This document shows, piece after piece, positions 1-8,728 of a stretch of DNA of 64,000 nt. Under the pieces are notes generated by a model. The model was not told the DNA's origin. It searched no databases and saw only the letters and a program-made list of their open reading frames with translations. The position numbers and the translations under genes are program-made. How positions within the stretch are numbered: the stretch's first letter is position 1; each line of letters starts with the position of its first letter. This DNA comes from an uncultured Erwinia sp. (lineage in GTDB: Bacteria; Pseudomonadota; Gammaproteobacteria; Enterobacterales; Enterobacteriaceae). The stretch lies in the NCBI GenBank assembly GCA_946221915.1, contig CAMIKG010000019.1, positions 4,142 to 68,141 on the forward strand, written 5' to 3'.

Positions 1-27
1 ATTAAATGACAATGATTAAGGTAACCC

Positions 28-345
28 ATGGCTGAATGGAACGGCGAATATATCAGCCCTTACGCTGAGCACGGTAAGAAGAGCGAGCAGGTTAAGAAAA
101 TTACTGTTTCTATCCCTCTGAAAGTGCTAAAAATTTTGACCGACGAGCGCACTCGTCGCCAGGTTAACAATTTACGCCACGCGACCAATAGTGAACTGCT
201 GTGTGAGGCTTTCCTGCACGCGTTTACCGGTCAGCCGCTGCCGGATGATGTGGATTTACGCAAAGAGCGTAGCGATGAGATTCCGGAAGAAGCGAAAGTG
301 ATCATGCGTGAGCTGGGTGTCGATCCCGATACCTGGGAGTACTAA
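28..345 (+). CDS. metJ: Methionine repressor MetJ
   Basis: MetJ represses the methionine biosynthesis and transport regulon in the cytoplasm, using S-adenosylmethionine as corepressor. The product is 105 residues, the usual length. The N-terminal part (KKITVSIPLKVLKILTDERT) is the beta strand and helix of the ribbon-helix-helix fold that reads met boxes, followed by RRQVNNLRHATNSELLCEAF. A TAAGG ribosome site lies just upstream. Only 27 bases precede the gene, so its own operator and the expected divergent metB lie outside the window. Confidence 0.97.
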   Translation: MAEWNGEYISPYAEHGKKSEQVKKITVSIPLKVLKILTDERTRRQVNNLRHATNSELLCEAFLHAFTGQPLPDDVDLRKERSDEIPEEAKVIMRELGVDPDTWEY

Positions 346-360
346 GCGTCTTTCAGCCAT

Positions 361-390
361 AAAAAAACCCGGCCTGAGCCGGGTTTTTTC
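361..390. terminator. Bidirectional terminator between metJ and rpmE
   Basis: A run of A, a GC-rich stem (CCCGGC/GCCGGG) with a CTGA loop, and a run of T form a near-perfect hairpin. It can stop transcription from both metJ and the convergent rpmE. Confidence 0.9.
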
Positions 391-429
391 GTGCCAGCGC
401 CACCGGAAGGCAGCGCTGAACAGGCATTC

Positions 430-642
430 TTATTTGCTGCCTGGGATGCTGAAACGCTTGTTGAAGCGGTCAACACGGCCACCGGTGGCAACATCACGCT
501 GCTTACCAGTGAAGAATGGGTGGCATGCACCACACACGTCCAGGTTCAGATCGCGACCCACGGTAGAGCGGATTTTGATTTCGTTACCGCAAGAACATTT
601 TGCAGTAATTTCAGCGTATTTAGGGTGAATATCTTTCTGCAT
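430..642 (-). CDS. rpmE: 50S ribosomal protein L31 (zinc form)
   Basis: This is ribosomal protein L31 of the large subunit, 70 residues as in E. coli. Cysteines at about positions 16, 18, 37 and 40 (CSCG and CGACH) mark the zinc-binding type rather than the zinc-free YkgM paralogue. The C-terminus VDRFNKRFSIPGSK is typical. It converges on metJ and is divergent from priA. Confidence 0.97.
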   Translation of the reverse strand: MQKDIHPKYAEITAKCSCGNEIKIRSTVGRDLNLDVCGACHPFFTGKQRDVATGGRVDRFNKRFSIPGSK

Positions 643-860
643 GGGAAACCTCTGTTAAGGCCGTGTCGCTCTCCCGTGCCAGGATATTTCCTGCACCGGC
701 ACCACACGAAGATTAAATAAATTAAGTGTCATTGATACTGAAAATGCGGTATCAAAGGTGGCGAACTATACAGAAAATCGCCAGCTGGTGCAATCGGAAC
801 CGCACATTTCAGGCTACACAGTGTACACTATCTCGTCATTTTATTCATCCGGATGAATTC

Positions 861-3056
861 ATGCCCGTTGTTCAGGTCGCCCTGCCCGTTCCACTTGCCC
901 GCAACTTTGATTATCTGCTGCCCGCCCATTTTCAGGTGGTGCCCGGTGCACGCGTCAGTGTGCCCTTTGGCCAGCGGAAAGCGATTGGCATTGTGGTGGC
1001 GATCGCTGAACACAGCGAGTTTTCTCCTGACCAGCTGAAAAGCGTGCATGATGTGCTGGATGAGCAGTCGCTGTTTCCGCCCTCGCTGTGGCGCATCCTG
1101 CTGTGGGCCGCCGATTACTATCACTACCCGTTAGGCGAAGTGCTGTTCCATGCCATTCCGGTGTTACTGCGCCAGGGTAAAGCGGCGAAAGAGACGCCGC
1201 TATGGCAGTGGTGCATCAGCGAGCAGGGCCGCGCCACGCCGCCAGAAAGCCTGAAACGCGCACCAAAGCAGCAACAGGCGCTGGCCGCCCTGCTGCAGCG
1301 CCCGATTTATCGTCACGAGGTCACGCAGCAGGGCATGACCGACGCCACCTTACAGGCGATGCGCGCCAAAGGCTTGTGCGACCTGCGCGAGCATCAGCGC
1401 GCAACAGAAGACTGGCGCACCAGTTATGCCGTGAAAGGCGAACGTCTGCGCCTGAACACCGAACAGGCTACCGCCGTCGGTGCGATTCGCAGCGAAGACG
1501 ATCACTTTGCCGCCTGGCTGCTGGCGGGTATCACCGGCTCCGGTAAAACCGAGGTGTATCTCAGCGTGCTGGAAAACGTGCTGGCCAGCGGTCGCCAGGC
1601 GCTGGTGATGGTGCCGGAAATTGGCCTGACGCCGCAAACCATCGCCCGTTTCCGCGAGCGCTTTGATGCGCCCATCGACGTCTTACACTCCGCGCTGAAT
1701 GACAGCGAACGCCTTGCCGTCTGGCTGCGCGCGCGCAGTGGCGAAACCGCAATTGTCATTGGCACCCGCTCCTCACTGTTTACCCCCTTTGCGCGCCTTG
1801 GCGTAATCATCATCGATGAAGAGCATGACGGTTCGTACAAGCAGCAGGAGGGCTGGCGCTACCAGGCGCGAGACCTGGCGGTGTTCCGCGCGCGTGAAGA
1901 GGACATTCCGATTGTGATGGGCTCGGCGACGCCCGCGCTGGAAACACTGCAGAATGTGCAAACCGGCAAGTATCGCCAGCTCAATCTCAGTAAGCGCGCA
2001 GGCAATGCGCGCCAGGCGACACAGCAACTGATCGATCTCAAAGGCATGAAACTGCAGGGCGGCCTCGCGCCCGCGCTGCTTGCGAAAATGCGTCAGCACC
2101 TGCAGGCGGATAATCAGGTACTGCTGTTCCTGAACCGCCGGGGTTTCTCACCGGCACTGTTATGCCATGAATGCGGCTGGATTGCTGAATGCCAGCGCTG
2201 CGATCACTACTACACGCTGCACCAGCAGCAGCGCCAGCTGCGCTGCCACCACTGTGACAGCCAGCGCCCAATTCCCCATCACTGCCCGCAATGCGGTTCC
2301 ACCAACCTGGTACCGGTGGGGTTGGGCACAGAACAGCTGGAACAGAATCTGGCGGCGCTGTTCCCCGGCGTGCCGCTGTCGCGTATTGACCGCGATACCA
2401 CCAGCCGCAAAGGCGCGCTGGAGCAGCAACTGAATGAAGTACACCGCGGCGGAGCACGCATTCTGATTGGCACCCAGATGCTGGCGAAAGGTCACCACTT
2501 CCCGGATGTCACGCTGGTGTCGCTGCTGGATGTCGATGGCGCACTGTTCTCCGCCGATTTCCGCGCGGCGGAACGTTTTGCCCAGCTGTATATCCAGGTG
2601 GCAGGGCGTGCCGGGCGCGCCGGCAAGCAGGGCGAAGTGTTGCTGCAGACCCATCATCCTGACCATCCGCTGCTGCAAATCCTGCTGCATCACGGCTATG
2701 ACGCGTTCGCCCGTCAGACCCTGCAGGAGCGCAAGACGGTATTCCTGCCACCGTTTACCAGCCATGTGCTGTTCCGCGCCGAGGATAATGATAATCAGCA
2801 GGCGGCAGCCTTCTTGCAGCAGCTGCGCAATCTGCTGGAAGCCAGCCCGCTGAAAGACGAGGCGCTGTGGGCGATGGGGCCGGTGCCTGCCCTGCTGGCG
2901 AAACGCAGCGGACGCTACCGCTGGCAGCTGCTGTTGCAGCATCCGTCACGCGCGCTGTTACAGCGGTTGCTGAAAAGCAGTCTGCCACTGGTGGGCACCC
3001 TGCCGCTGGCGCGCAAGGTGAAATGGACGCTCGACGTCGATCCCACTGAAAGTTGA
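861..3056 (+). CDS. priA: Primosomal replication protein N', 3'-5' helicase
   Basis: PriA recognises stalled or collapsed forks and recombination intermediates and reloads the replisome. The 731-residue product has the N-terminal DNA-binding region (MPVVQVALPVPLARNFDYLLP), a Walker A motif (GITGSGKTEVY), a DEEH helicase box and the paired zinc cluster beginning CHECGWIAECQRCDHYY. The reading frame stays open to position 726, but the ATG at 861 matches the known family N-terminus and gives the right length. It is transcribed divergently from rpmE. Confidence 0.96.
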   Translation: MPVVQVALPVPLARNFDYLLPAHFQVVPGARVSVPFGQRKAIGIVVAIAEHSEFSPDQLKSVHDVLDEQSLFPPSLWRILLWAADYYHYPLGEVLFHAIPVLLRQGKAAKETPLWQWCISEQGRATPPESLKRAPKQQQALAALLQRPIYRHEVTQQGMTDATLQAMRAKGLCDLREHQRATEDWRTSYAVKGERLRLNTEQATAVGAIRSEDDHFAAWLLAGITGSGKTEVYLSVLENVLASGRQALVMVPEIGLTPQTIARFRERFDAPIDVLHSALNDSERLAVWLRARSGETAIVIGTRSSLFTPFARLGVIIIDEEHDGSYKQQEGWRYQARDLAVFRAREEDIPIVMGSATPALETLQNVQTGKYRQLNLSKRAGNARQATQQLIDLKGMKLQGGLAPALLAKMRQHLQADNQVLLFLNRRGFSPALLCHECGWIAECQRCDHYYTLHQQQRQLRCHHCDSQRPIPHHCPQCGSTNLVPVGLGTEQLEQNLAALFPGVPLSRIDRDTTSRKGALEQQLNEVHRGGARILIGTQMLAKGHHFPDVTLVSLLDVDGALFSADFRAAERFAQLYIQVAGRAGRAGKQGEVLLQTHHPDHPLLQILLHHGYDAFARQTLQERKTVFLPPFTSHVLFRAEDNDNQQAAAFLQQLRNLLEASPLKDEALWAMGPVPALLAKRSGRYRWQLLLQHPSRALLQRLLKSSLPLVGTLPLARKVKWTLDVDPTES

Positions 3057-3268
3057 TTGCTTCCTCTCAACGGCAATGGTTGTGCGAGCAGGATCGAAAA
3101 AAGTCGCACAAGTCACAATTTTTATGCAAATTAAGTAACAGCATCCGCAGACAATCTGATAAGAATGTGATGACCATTCGCTAAGGCCCGCATGATTGTC
3201 AGGGCATTGATACACAGAAGAATATTCCAGTTGGTCAGGCCAGCTCTGCTGGCGTGAGGAGAGAAGCG

Positions 3269-4294
3269 TTGGAGCACAATCAAGAGACAGCGGCAGCCAC
3301 GATGAAGGATGTGGCTGAAAGAGCAGGCGTATCAACGGCCACCGTGTCACGCGCGCTGATGAATCCGGAGAAGGTTTCCGCCGCGACGCGTCAGAAAGTC
3401 GAACAGGCCGTGATTGATGTCGGCTACTCGCCGCATGCCCTGGCGCGCAATGCGAAGCGCAGCGAGTCGCGTACTATTCTGGTGATTGTACCGGATATCT
3501 GCGATCCGTTTTTCAGCGAAATCATCCGCGGCATTGAAACCACCGCGGCACAGGAAGGCTATCTGGTGCTGATTGGCGATTGCGCCCATCAAAATCAGCA
3601 GGAGAAATCCTTTCTTAATCTGATGCTGACGCGTCAGATTGACGGCATGGTGCTGCTCGGTTCGCAGCTGCCGTTCGATACCGGCGTCGAGGAGCAACGC
3701 AATCTGCCACCGATGGTGATGGCGAACGAATTTGCCCCGGAGCTGGAACTGCCAACGGTGCATATCGATAACCTCACCGCCGCCTTTGAAGCGGTCAACC
3801 ATCTGTATCAGCTCGGGCACCGCCGCATCGCCTGTATCGCCGGGCCAGAGCAGATGCCGCTCAGCCACTATCGCCTGCAGGGCTATATTCAGTCACTGCG
3901 GCGCAACGGCCTGACGGTCGTGCCGGAGTATATCGTGCGCGGCGATTTTACCTTCGAAGCAGGCGCAGCGGCGCTGAAGCAGTTAATGGCGCTGCCACAG
4001 CCGCCTGAGGCTCTGTTCTGCCACAGCGATATTATGGCGCTGGGCGCGTTGTCGCAGGCCAAAGCTCAGGGACTGCGCGTGCCGCAGGATATTTCGCTGG
4101 TCGGTTTCGATGATATCGAGCTCGCACGCTACAGCGACCCGCAACTGACCACCGTGGCGCAGCCACGTTTCGCCATCGGTCGGGAAGCGATGTTGCTGCT
4201 GCTGGAGCAGTTGCAGGGAAAAAGTGTCAGTAACGGTTCACGCCTGCTGGATTCAGAATTAAAAATTCGCGCCAGTAGCGCACGGCGCAAATAA
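3269..4294 (+). CDS. cytR: LacI-family transcriptional repressor CytR
   Basis: CytR represses nucleoside uptake and catabolism genes together with CRP and is relieved by cytidine. The N-terminal helix-turn-helix (MKDVAERAGVSTATVSRALMNP) is followed by a periplasmic-binding-protein-like sensor domain (DICDPFFSEIIRG, NLPPMVMANEFAPELELPTVHID). I chose the TTG at 3269 because AGGAGA lies six bases before it and it gives 341 residues, the E. coli length. The in-frame GTG at 3254 overlaps this ribosome site. A long structured intergenic element follows the gene. Confidence 0.93.
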   Translation: MEHNQETAAATMKDVAERAGVSTATVSRALMNPEKVSAATRQKVEQAVIDVGYSPHALARNAKRSESRTILVIVPDICDPFFSEIIRGIETTAAQEGYLVLIGDCAHQNQQEKSFLNLMLTRQIDGMVLLGSQLPFDTGVEEQRNLPPMVMANEFAPELELPTVHIDNLTAAFEAVNHLYQLGHRRIACIAGPEQMPLSHYRLQGYIQSLRRNGLTVVPEYIVRGDFTFEAGAAALKQLMALPQPPEALFCHSDIMALGALSQAKAQGLRVPQDISLVGFDDIELARYSDPQLTTVAQPRFAIGREAMLLLLEQLQGKSVSNGSRLLDSELKIRASSARRK

Positions 4295-4303
4295 CGGCAA
4301 TTA

Positions 4304-4507
4304 AAATCCCCTGAATAATTTGCGTTGCAGGAAGGCGGCGACGCAGCGAATCCCCAGGAGCTTACACCAGTAAGTGACCGGGGTGCGTGACAAATCGGCC
4401 AAAGGCTGATTTGAACGCCGCTTGCGGCGGCCCCGACGGGGCGAGGACCTGGTCAGGTCCGAGTAGCAAAGCCAACGCATCTGCAGCGCAAATTATGACG
4501 GGGATTT
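4304..4507. repeat. Composite palindromic intergenic element between cytR and ftsN
   Basis: The ends form a long imperfect inverted repeat. Bases 4304-4311 pair with 4500-4507, and 4315-4330 pair with 4481-4496, giving about 24 base pairs with one G-U. Inside are a CTTAC/GTAAG hairpin flanked by CCCC/GGGG (about 4352-4383) and four further hairpins: AAATCGGCC/GGCTGATTT near 4392-4412, GCCGC/GCGGC near 4417-4428, GCCCC/GGGGC near 4430-4442, and GGACCTG/CAGGTCC at 4445-4460. No ORF is present. It resembles dispersed palindromic repeats of this order, or it may be a structured RNA. Confidence 0.75.
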
Positions 4508-4668
4508 GAGTTTCAGCTTTTTCCTGGACCACTCATTGCTGGTCAAACTTCCAGCCCTTAAGTAACATGGCGGGCTACCAGCCGGGATCATTCAGGTGCT
4601 GATGTTTTGCGCCCATTGCGGATTTTCTGCCCGGCTGTACTTTCTTATTTGATATTAGCGGAACGATA

Positions 4669-5553
4669 GTGGCACAACGAGATTATGTCAGCCGCGGGCG
4701 TTCGACAGGGACGCGTCGCAAAAAGAGCACCAGCCGCAGCAAAAAACGCAGCAGTGGTTCCGGAGTCTCCAAATTTATGGTGGTGCTGGCCGTCGCGGTG
4801 CTGGTGGCCTTCGTCGGTTGTCTGTGGTTCCTCGCGAACCATAAAAAAGAGGACACGCCGATTATCCCGAATCATAAAGCGACGGGAAATGGCCTGCCGC
4901 CGAAGCCTGAAGAGCGCTGGCGCTATATTAAAGAGCTGGAAAACCGCCAGATCGGCGTGCCAACGCCGACAGAACCTTCTGCCGGCGGTGAAATTCATTC
5001 GCAGACTCAGCTGACCGATGAACAGCGTCAGCTGCTGGAGCAGATGCAGGCAGATATGCGCCAGCAACCGACGCAGCTGAATGAAGTGCCGTGGAACGAT
5101 CAAACCCCGGCGCAGCGTCAGCAGACGATTCAGCGCCAGCAGCAGCAGAGCCAGCAGCAGCAACATATGTTGCCGCAAAATCAGCTGCAGCAGCAGTCAC
5201 GTCTGCCACAACAGCAGACGCAGCCTGCCGCGCCAGTGACGCGCGCCGCCCCTGCCCAGCAGGCGGCGAAACCGCAGGAAACAGCGAAAGCGAAGGAAGA
5301 GAAGCCGAAAGAAGAGAAAGCGAAGGCGCAGAGCTGGATGGTGCAGTGTGGTTCGTTTAAAGGCACCGACCAGGCCGAATCCGTGCGCGCCGCGCTGGCG
5401 TTCGAAGGTTTTGAGAGCCGCATTACCAGCGGCGGCGGCTGGAACCGCGTGGTGGTGGGGCCATATAACAGCCGCGCCAGCGCCGACAGCACGCTGAAGC
5501 GCCTGCGCAGTTCCGGGCATTCAAACTGCATTCCTCTCGCCGTTGGGGGTTGA
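4669..5553 (+). CDS. ftsN: Essential cell division protein FtsN
   Basis: FtsN is the late divisome protein that triggers septal peptidoglycan synthesis through FtsA and FtsQLB/FtsWI. The 294-residue product starts at GTG, as in E. coli (AQRDYV). It has a basic cytoplasmic tail of about 35 residues, one membrane segment (FMVVLAVAVLVAFVGCLWFLA), the conserved essential helical region (GLPPKPEERWRYIKELE), a glutamine-rich periplasmic linker (about 145-185), and a C-terminal SPOR domain (WMVQCGSF to the end) that binds denuded glycan. It is slightly shorter than the 319-residue E. coli protein because of the linker. Confidence 0.95.
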   Translation: MAQRDYVSRGRSTGTRRKKSTSRSKKRSSGSGVSKFMVVLAVAVLVAFVGCLWFLANHKKEDTPIIPNHKATGNGLPPKPEERWRYIKELENRQIGVPTPTEPSAGGEIHSQTQLTDEQRQLLEQMQADMRQQPTQLNEVPWNDQTPAQRQQTIQRQQQQSQQQQHMLPQNQLQQQSRLPQQQTQPAAPVTRAAPAQQAAKPQETAKAKEEKPKEEKAKAQSWMVQCGSFKGTDQAESVRAALAFEGFESRITSGGGWNRVVVGPYNSRASADSTLKRLRSSGHSNCIPLAVGG

Positions 5554-5574
5554 AACCCGTCAAACCCGCCCCAT
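5550..5574 (+). promoter_or_regulatory. Sigma-32-type heat-shock promoter of hslVU
   Basis: A TTGAAA -35 element (5550-5555) and CCCCAT -10 element (5569-5574) are 13 bases apart, which fits the RpoH consensus. The -35 overlaps the ftsN stop codon. The E. coli hslVU promoter has the same arrangement. Confidence 0.8.
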
Positions 5575-5589
5575 ATAAGTTTGCATGAT

Positions 5590-5613
5590 GCCCCATACCG
5601 CCAGGTATGGGGC
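5590..5613 (+). promoter_or_regulatory. 5' leader hairpin of hslVU mRNA
   Basis: GCCCCATACC and GGTATGGGGC form a perfect 10-bp stem with a four-base loop shortly after the predicted start of the heat-shock transcript. A comparable stem-loop in the E. coli hslVU leader is reported to affect mRNA stability and induction. Its role here is inferred from position and shape. Confidence 0.7.
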
Positions 5614-5643
5614 GCTCTTCCCACTGCAACAAGGGGTCTGCCC

Positions 5644-6174
5644 GTGACAACAATAGTAAGTGTACGACGCAACGGCCAGGTAGTGATTGGCGGCGATGGC
5701 CAGGCTACTCTCGGCAACACCGTGATGAAAGGCAACGTTAAAAAAGTGCGTCGTCTCTACAACGACAAAGTGATCGCCGGATTTGCTGGCGGCACCGCAG
5801 ATGCCTTCACTCTGTTTGAACTCTTCGAACGTAAACTGGAAATGCATCAGGGTCATCTGGTGAAAGCCGCAGTAGAGCTGGCAAAAGACTGGCGTACCGA
5901 TCGTATGCTGCGCAAGCTTGAAGCTTTGCTGGCCGTCGCTGACGAAAACGCCTCGCTGATTATCACCGGTAACGGTGATGTGATTCAGCCAGAAAACGAC
6001 CTGATTGCCATCGGCTCTGGTGGTCCTTACGCTCAGGCAGCCGCACGCGCGCTGCTGGAAAATACCGATATTGGCGCACGCGATATCGTCGAAAAAGCGT
6101 TGGGCATTGCAGGTGATATCTGCATCTACACCAACCACAATCTCACTATCGAAGAATTACCGTCCAAAGCGTAA
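5644..6174 (+). CDS. hslV: ATP-dependent protease peptidase subunit HslV
   Basis: HslV is the proteasome-like peptidase of the HslUV (ClpQY) complex. The 176-residue product begins with (M)TTIVSVRRNG at a GTG, so the N-terminal threonine nucleophile follows the initiator. The conserved GDGQATLGNTVMKGNVKKVRRL and GIGSGGPYAQAAARAL-type segments are present. A longer open frame from 5581 would hide the catalytic threonine and is rejected. hslU follows 11 bases later. Confidence 0.96.
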   Translation: MTTIVSVRRNGQVVIGGDGQATLGNTVMKGNVKKVRRLYNDKVIAGFAGGTADAFTLFELFERKLEMHQGHLVKAAVELAKDWRTDRMLRKLEALLAVADENASLIITGNGDVIQPENDLIAIGSGGPYAQAAARALLENTDIGARDIVEKALGIAGDICIYTNHNLTIEELPSKA

Positions 6175-6185
6175 GGATCCCAATT

Positions 6186-7517
6186 ATGTCTGAAATGACT
6201 CCGCGCGAAATCGTCAGCGAACTGAACAGATTTATTATCGGCCAGGACGGCGCCAAGCGTGCTGTGGCTATCGCCCTGCGCAACCGCTGGCGTCGCATGC
6301 AACTGGACGAAGAGTTACGCCATGAAGTCACGCCGAAAAATATTCTGATGATCGGCCCGACCGGCGTCGGTAAAACCGAAATCGCCCGTCGTCTGGCGAA
6401 GCTGGCCAATGCGCCGTTTATCAAAGTGGAAGCCACCAAGTTCACCGAAGTGGGCTATGTTGGTAAAGAAGTGGATTCAATTATCCGCGATCTGACCGAT
6501 GCTGCGCTGAAAATGGTGCGCATCCAGGCGATTGAGAAAAATCGCTACCGCGCAGAAGAGCTGGCGGAAGAGCGCATTCTCGATGTGCTGATCCCACCGG
6601 CGAAAAACAACTGGGGTCAGCCAGAAGCCAGCGCAGAACCTTCAGCAGCGCGCCAGTCGTTCCGTAAAAAACTGCGTGAAGGCCAGTTGGACGACAAAGA
6701 GATTGAAATCGATCTGGCGGCAGCACCAATGGGTGTAGAAATTATGGCGCCTCCAGGTATGGAAGAGATGACCAGCCAGCTGCAGTCCATGTTCCAGAAT
6801 CTGGGTGGTCAGAAGCAGAAGCCGCGTAAGCTGAAAATCAAAGAAGCGATGAAGCTGTTGATTGAAGAAGAGGCGGCGAAACTGGTCAATCAGGAAGAGC
6901 TGAAGCAGGACGCCATCGAAGCCGTTGAGCAACACGGCATCGTGTTTATCGATGAGATCGACAAAATCTGTAAACGCGGCGAGTCTTCCGGCCCGGATGT
7001 TTCGCGCGAAGGCGTACAGCGTGACCTGCTGCCGCTGGTGGAAGGCTGTACCGTTTCCACCAAACACGGCATGGTGAAAACCGACCATATCCTGTTTATC
7101 GCCTCCGGCGCATTCCAGGTAGCCAGCCCGTCCGATCTGATCCCGGAACTGCAGGGTCGTCTGCCGATTCGCGTGGAATTGCAGGCGCTGACGGTCAATG
7201 ACTTTGAGCGCATCCTGACTGAGCCGAACGCTTCCGTCACCGTGCAGTACAAGGCGCTGATGGGCACTGAGGGCGTGAATGTCGATTTCACCGAAGATGG
7301 TATCCGTCGTATCGCTGAAGCGGCATGGCAGGTGAACGAGTCCACCGAAAATATCGGTGCACGTCGTCTGCATACCGTGCTGGAGCGTCTGATGGAAGAG
7401 ATCTCCTATAACGCCAGCGATCGCCAGGGTGAATCCGTCACCATTGATGCCGCCTATGTTGGCAAGCATCTGGATGAGCTGGTGGCTGACGAAGATCTCA
7501 GCCGCTTTATTCTGTAA
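6186..7517 (+). CDS. hslU: HslU ATPase (unfoldase of HslUV)
   Basis: HslU is the AAA+ hexameric unfoldase that feeds substrates into HslV. The 443-residue protein has a Walker A motif (GPTGVGKTE, about 60-68), the coiled intermediate I domain (about 110-240), Walker B (GIVFIDEIDK) and the C-terminal tail ending LSRFIL, which inserts into HslV to activate it. It is co-transcribed with hslV from the heat-shock promoter at 5550. Confidence 0.97.
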   Translation: MSEMTPREIVSELNRFIIGQDGAKRAVAIALRNRWRRMQLDEELRHEVTPKNILMIGPTGVGKTEIARRLAKLANAPFIKVEATKFTEVGYVGKEVDSIIRDLTDAALKMVRIQAIEKNRYRAEELAEERILDVLIPPAKNNWGQPEASAEPSAARQSFRKKLREGQLDDKEIEIDLAAAPMGVEIMAPPGMEEMTSQLQSMFQNLGGQKQKPRKLKIKEAMKLLIEEEAAKLVNQEELKQDAIEAVEQHGIVFIDEIDKICKRGESSGPDVSREGVQRDLLPLVEGCTVSTKHGMVKTDHILFIASGAFQVASPSDLIPELQGRLPIRVELQALTVNDFERILTEPNASVTVQYKALMGTEGVNVDFTEDGIRRIAEAAWQVNESTENIGARRLHTVLERLMEEISYNASDRQGESVTIDAAYVGKHLDELVADEDLSRFIL

Positions 7518-7547
7518 TAACCGGCCCTCTCCTGGCGTTATCCCTTC

Positions 7548-7571
7548 CGGGGCGGCACTCTTGTCGCCCCG
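7548..7571. terminator. Hairpin after hslU, possible terminator
   Basis: CGGGGCGGCA and TGTCGCCCCG pair over 10 bp with one G-U and a CTCT loop, about 30 bases after the hslU stop. The T tract behind it is weak, so intrinsic termination is likely but not certain. Confidence 0.6.
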
Positions 7572-7714
7572 ATTCATTTCGCTCTGTACCCGCTTTTGAT
7601 CTGCAATCGCACTCAGTTTCCGGCGTTATCTCGCGCGGAATTGACGGAGATTAACTTTTCTCCGGCAGCAGCCACTTACACTCACCCTAAGGTTGTCACT
7701 CTGGGGTGGTCATT

Positions 7715-8641
7715 ATGGAACATGTTCAACTGGCGCCACGTCTTAGCGCGCCGCGCGCCTGGCTGGAAAGCTTGCGCCTGCGTACCTTACCGTTAGCGCT
7801 GGCGTCGATTATCAATGGCTCCGCACTCGCTTACTGGCAGGGGCATTTTACCCTTAGCATCGCCCTGCTCACCCTGCTGACCACTGCCCTGCTGCAAATT
7901 CTGTCCAATCTGGCCAACGATTACGGTGACGCGCAGAAAGGCAGCGATACGCCGGATCGTATTGGCCCGCTGCGTGGCATGCAGAAAGGTGCCATCAGTG
8001 CGATGCAGATGCGTTCCGCGCTGGTGCTGACCTCGGTGATCACTATTTTCTGTGGCATGGCGCTGGTGGTGCTGGCCTGCCGCTCCCTGAGCGATATGCT
8101 CGCTTTTATCGCGCTGGGCGCGCTGGCGATTGTGGCGGCGATTGCCTATACCGTGGGGAAAAAGCCGTATGGTTACCTCGGGCTGGGCGACCTGTCGGTA
8201 CTGATCTTTTTCGGCTGGCTGGGAGTGAATGGCAGCCAGTATCTGCAAAGTCACCTGCTGACCTTCAGCGACCTGCTGCCCGCCACCGCCTGCGGCCTGC
8301 TGGCTGCGGCGGTACTGAACGTTAATAATATGCGCGATATCGACAGCGATCGGCTGAACGGCAAATATACGCTGGCGGTGCGCCTTGGCGCGGTGAATGC
8401 ACGGCGTTATCACGCCATGCTGTTAGCCGGCGCCATGCTGTGCTTCGCCGCGTTCGCGCTGTTTGCGGCGCAATCCGCTGGCAGCTGGCTGTTTATGCTG
8501 GCGCTGCCGCTGATCGTGCGTCAGGGACGCCACATTTTGCGGGAAACCACTGCGCTGGCGATGCGTCCGATGCTGGAGAAAACGGTGAAGATGGCGCTGC
8601 TGGTCAATATTCTGTTCGCGGTTGGGCTGGTGCTGAGTTAA
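7715..8641 (+). CDS. menA: 1,4-dihydroxy-2-naphthoate polyprenyltransferase
   Basis: MenA attaches the octaprenyl chain to dihydroxynaphthoate in the inner membrane, making demethylmenaquinone. The 308-residue product (same length as E. coli) is a UbiA-superfamily protein with about eight to nine membrane segments. Its aspartate-rich motifs are NLANDYGDAQKGSD near the N-terminus and NMRDIDSDRLNGK in the second half, both binding Mg-diphosphate. The ATG at 7715 is preceded by a GGGGTGG ribosome site; a GTG at 7706 is a less likely start. Confidence 0.94.
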   Translation: MEHVQLAPRLSAPRAWLESLRLRTLPLALASIINGSALAYWQGHFTLSIALLTLLTTALLQILSNLANDYGDAQKGSDTPDRIGPLRGMQKGAISAMQMRSALVLTSVITIFCGMALVVLACRSLSDMLAFIALGALAIVAAIAYTVGKKPYGYLGLGDLSVLIFFGWLGVNGSQYLQSHLLTFSDLLPATACGLLAAAVLNVNNMRDIDSDRLNGKYTLAVRLGAVNARRYHAMLLAGAMLCFAAFALFAAQSAGSWLFMLALPLIVRQGRHILRETTALAMRPMLEKTVKMALLVNILFAVGLVLS

Positions 8642-8728
8642 TCTCCAGCCTGACAAATTGATGCTTTTGCCAACATCCGCCATAAAGCGATATACTTAGC
8701 GCTCCTGTGGCCAACAGACGAAACTCCT

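Noticed and set aside
726..860. N-terminal extension of PriA by 45 codons
   Set aside because: The family begins MPV..VALPVP at 861, and the extension has no similarity to any PriA.
2160..2942. 260-codon open frame antisense to priA
   Set aside because: It lies wholly within priA, and its glutamine- and histidine-rich composition is that of a reversed GC-rich gene. No ribosome site or known domain.
5130..5235. CAG-rich repeats in ftsN as a microsatellite or frameshift-prone tract
   Set aside because: They encode the glutamine-rich linker normal for FtsN, are not uniform, and the frame is intact.
6642..7577. 311-codon open frame antisense to hslU
   Set aside because: hslU on the plus strand is unmistakable; the antisense product has no recognisable fold.
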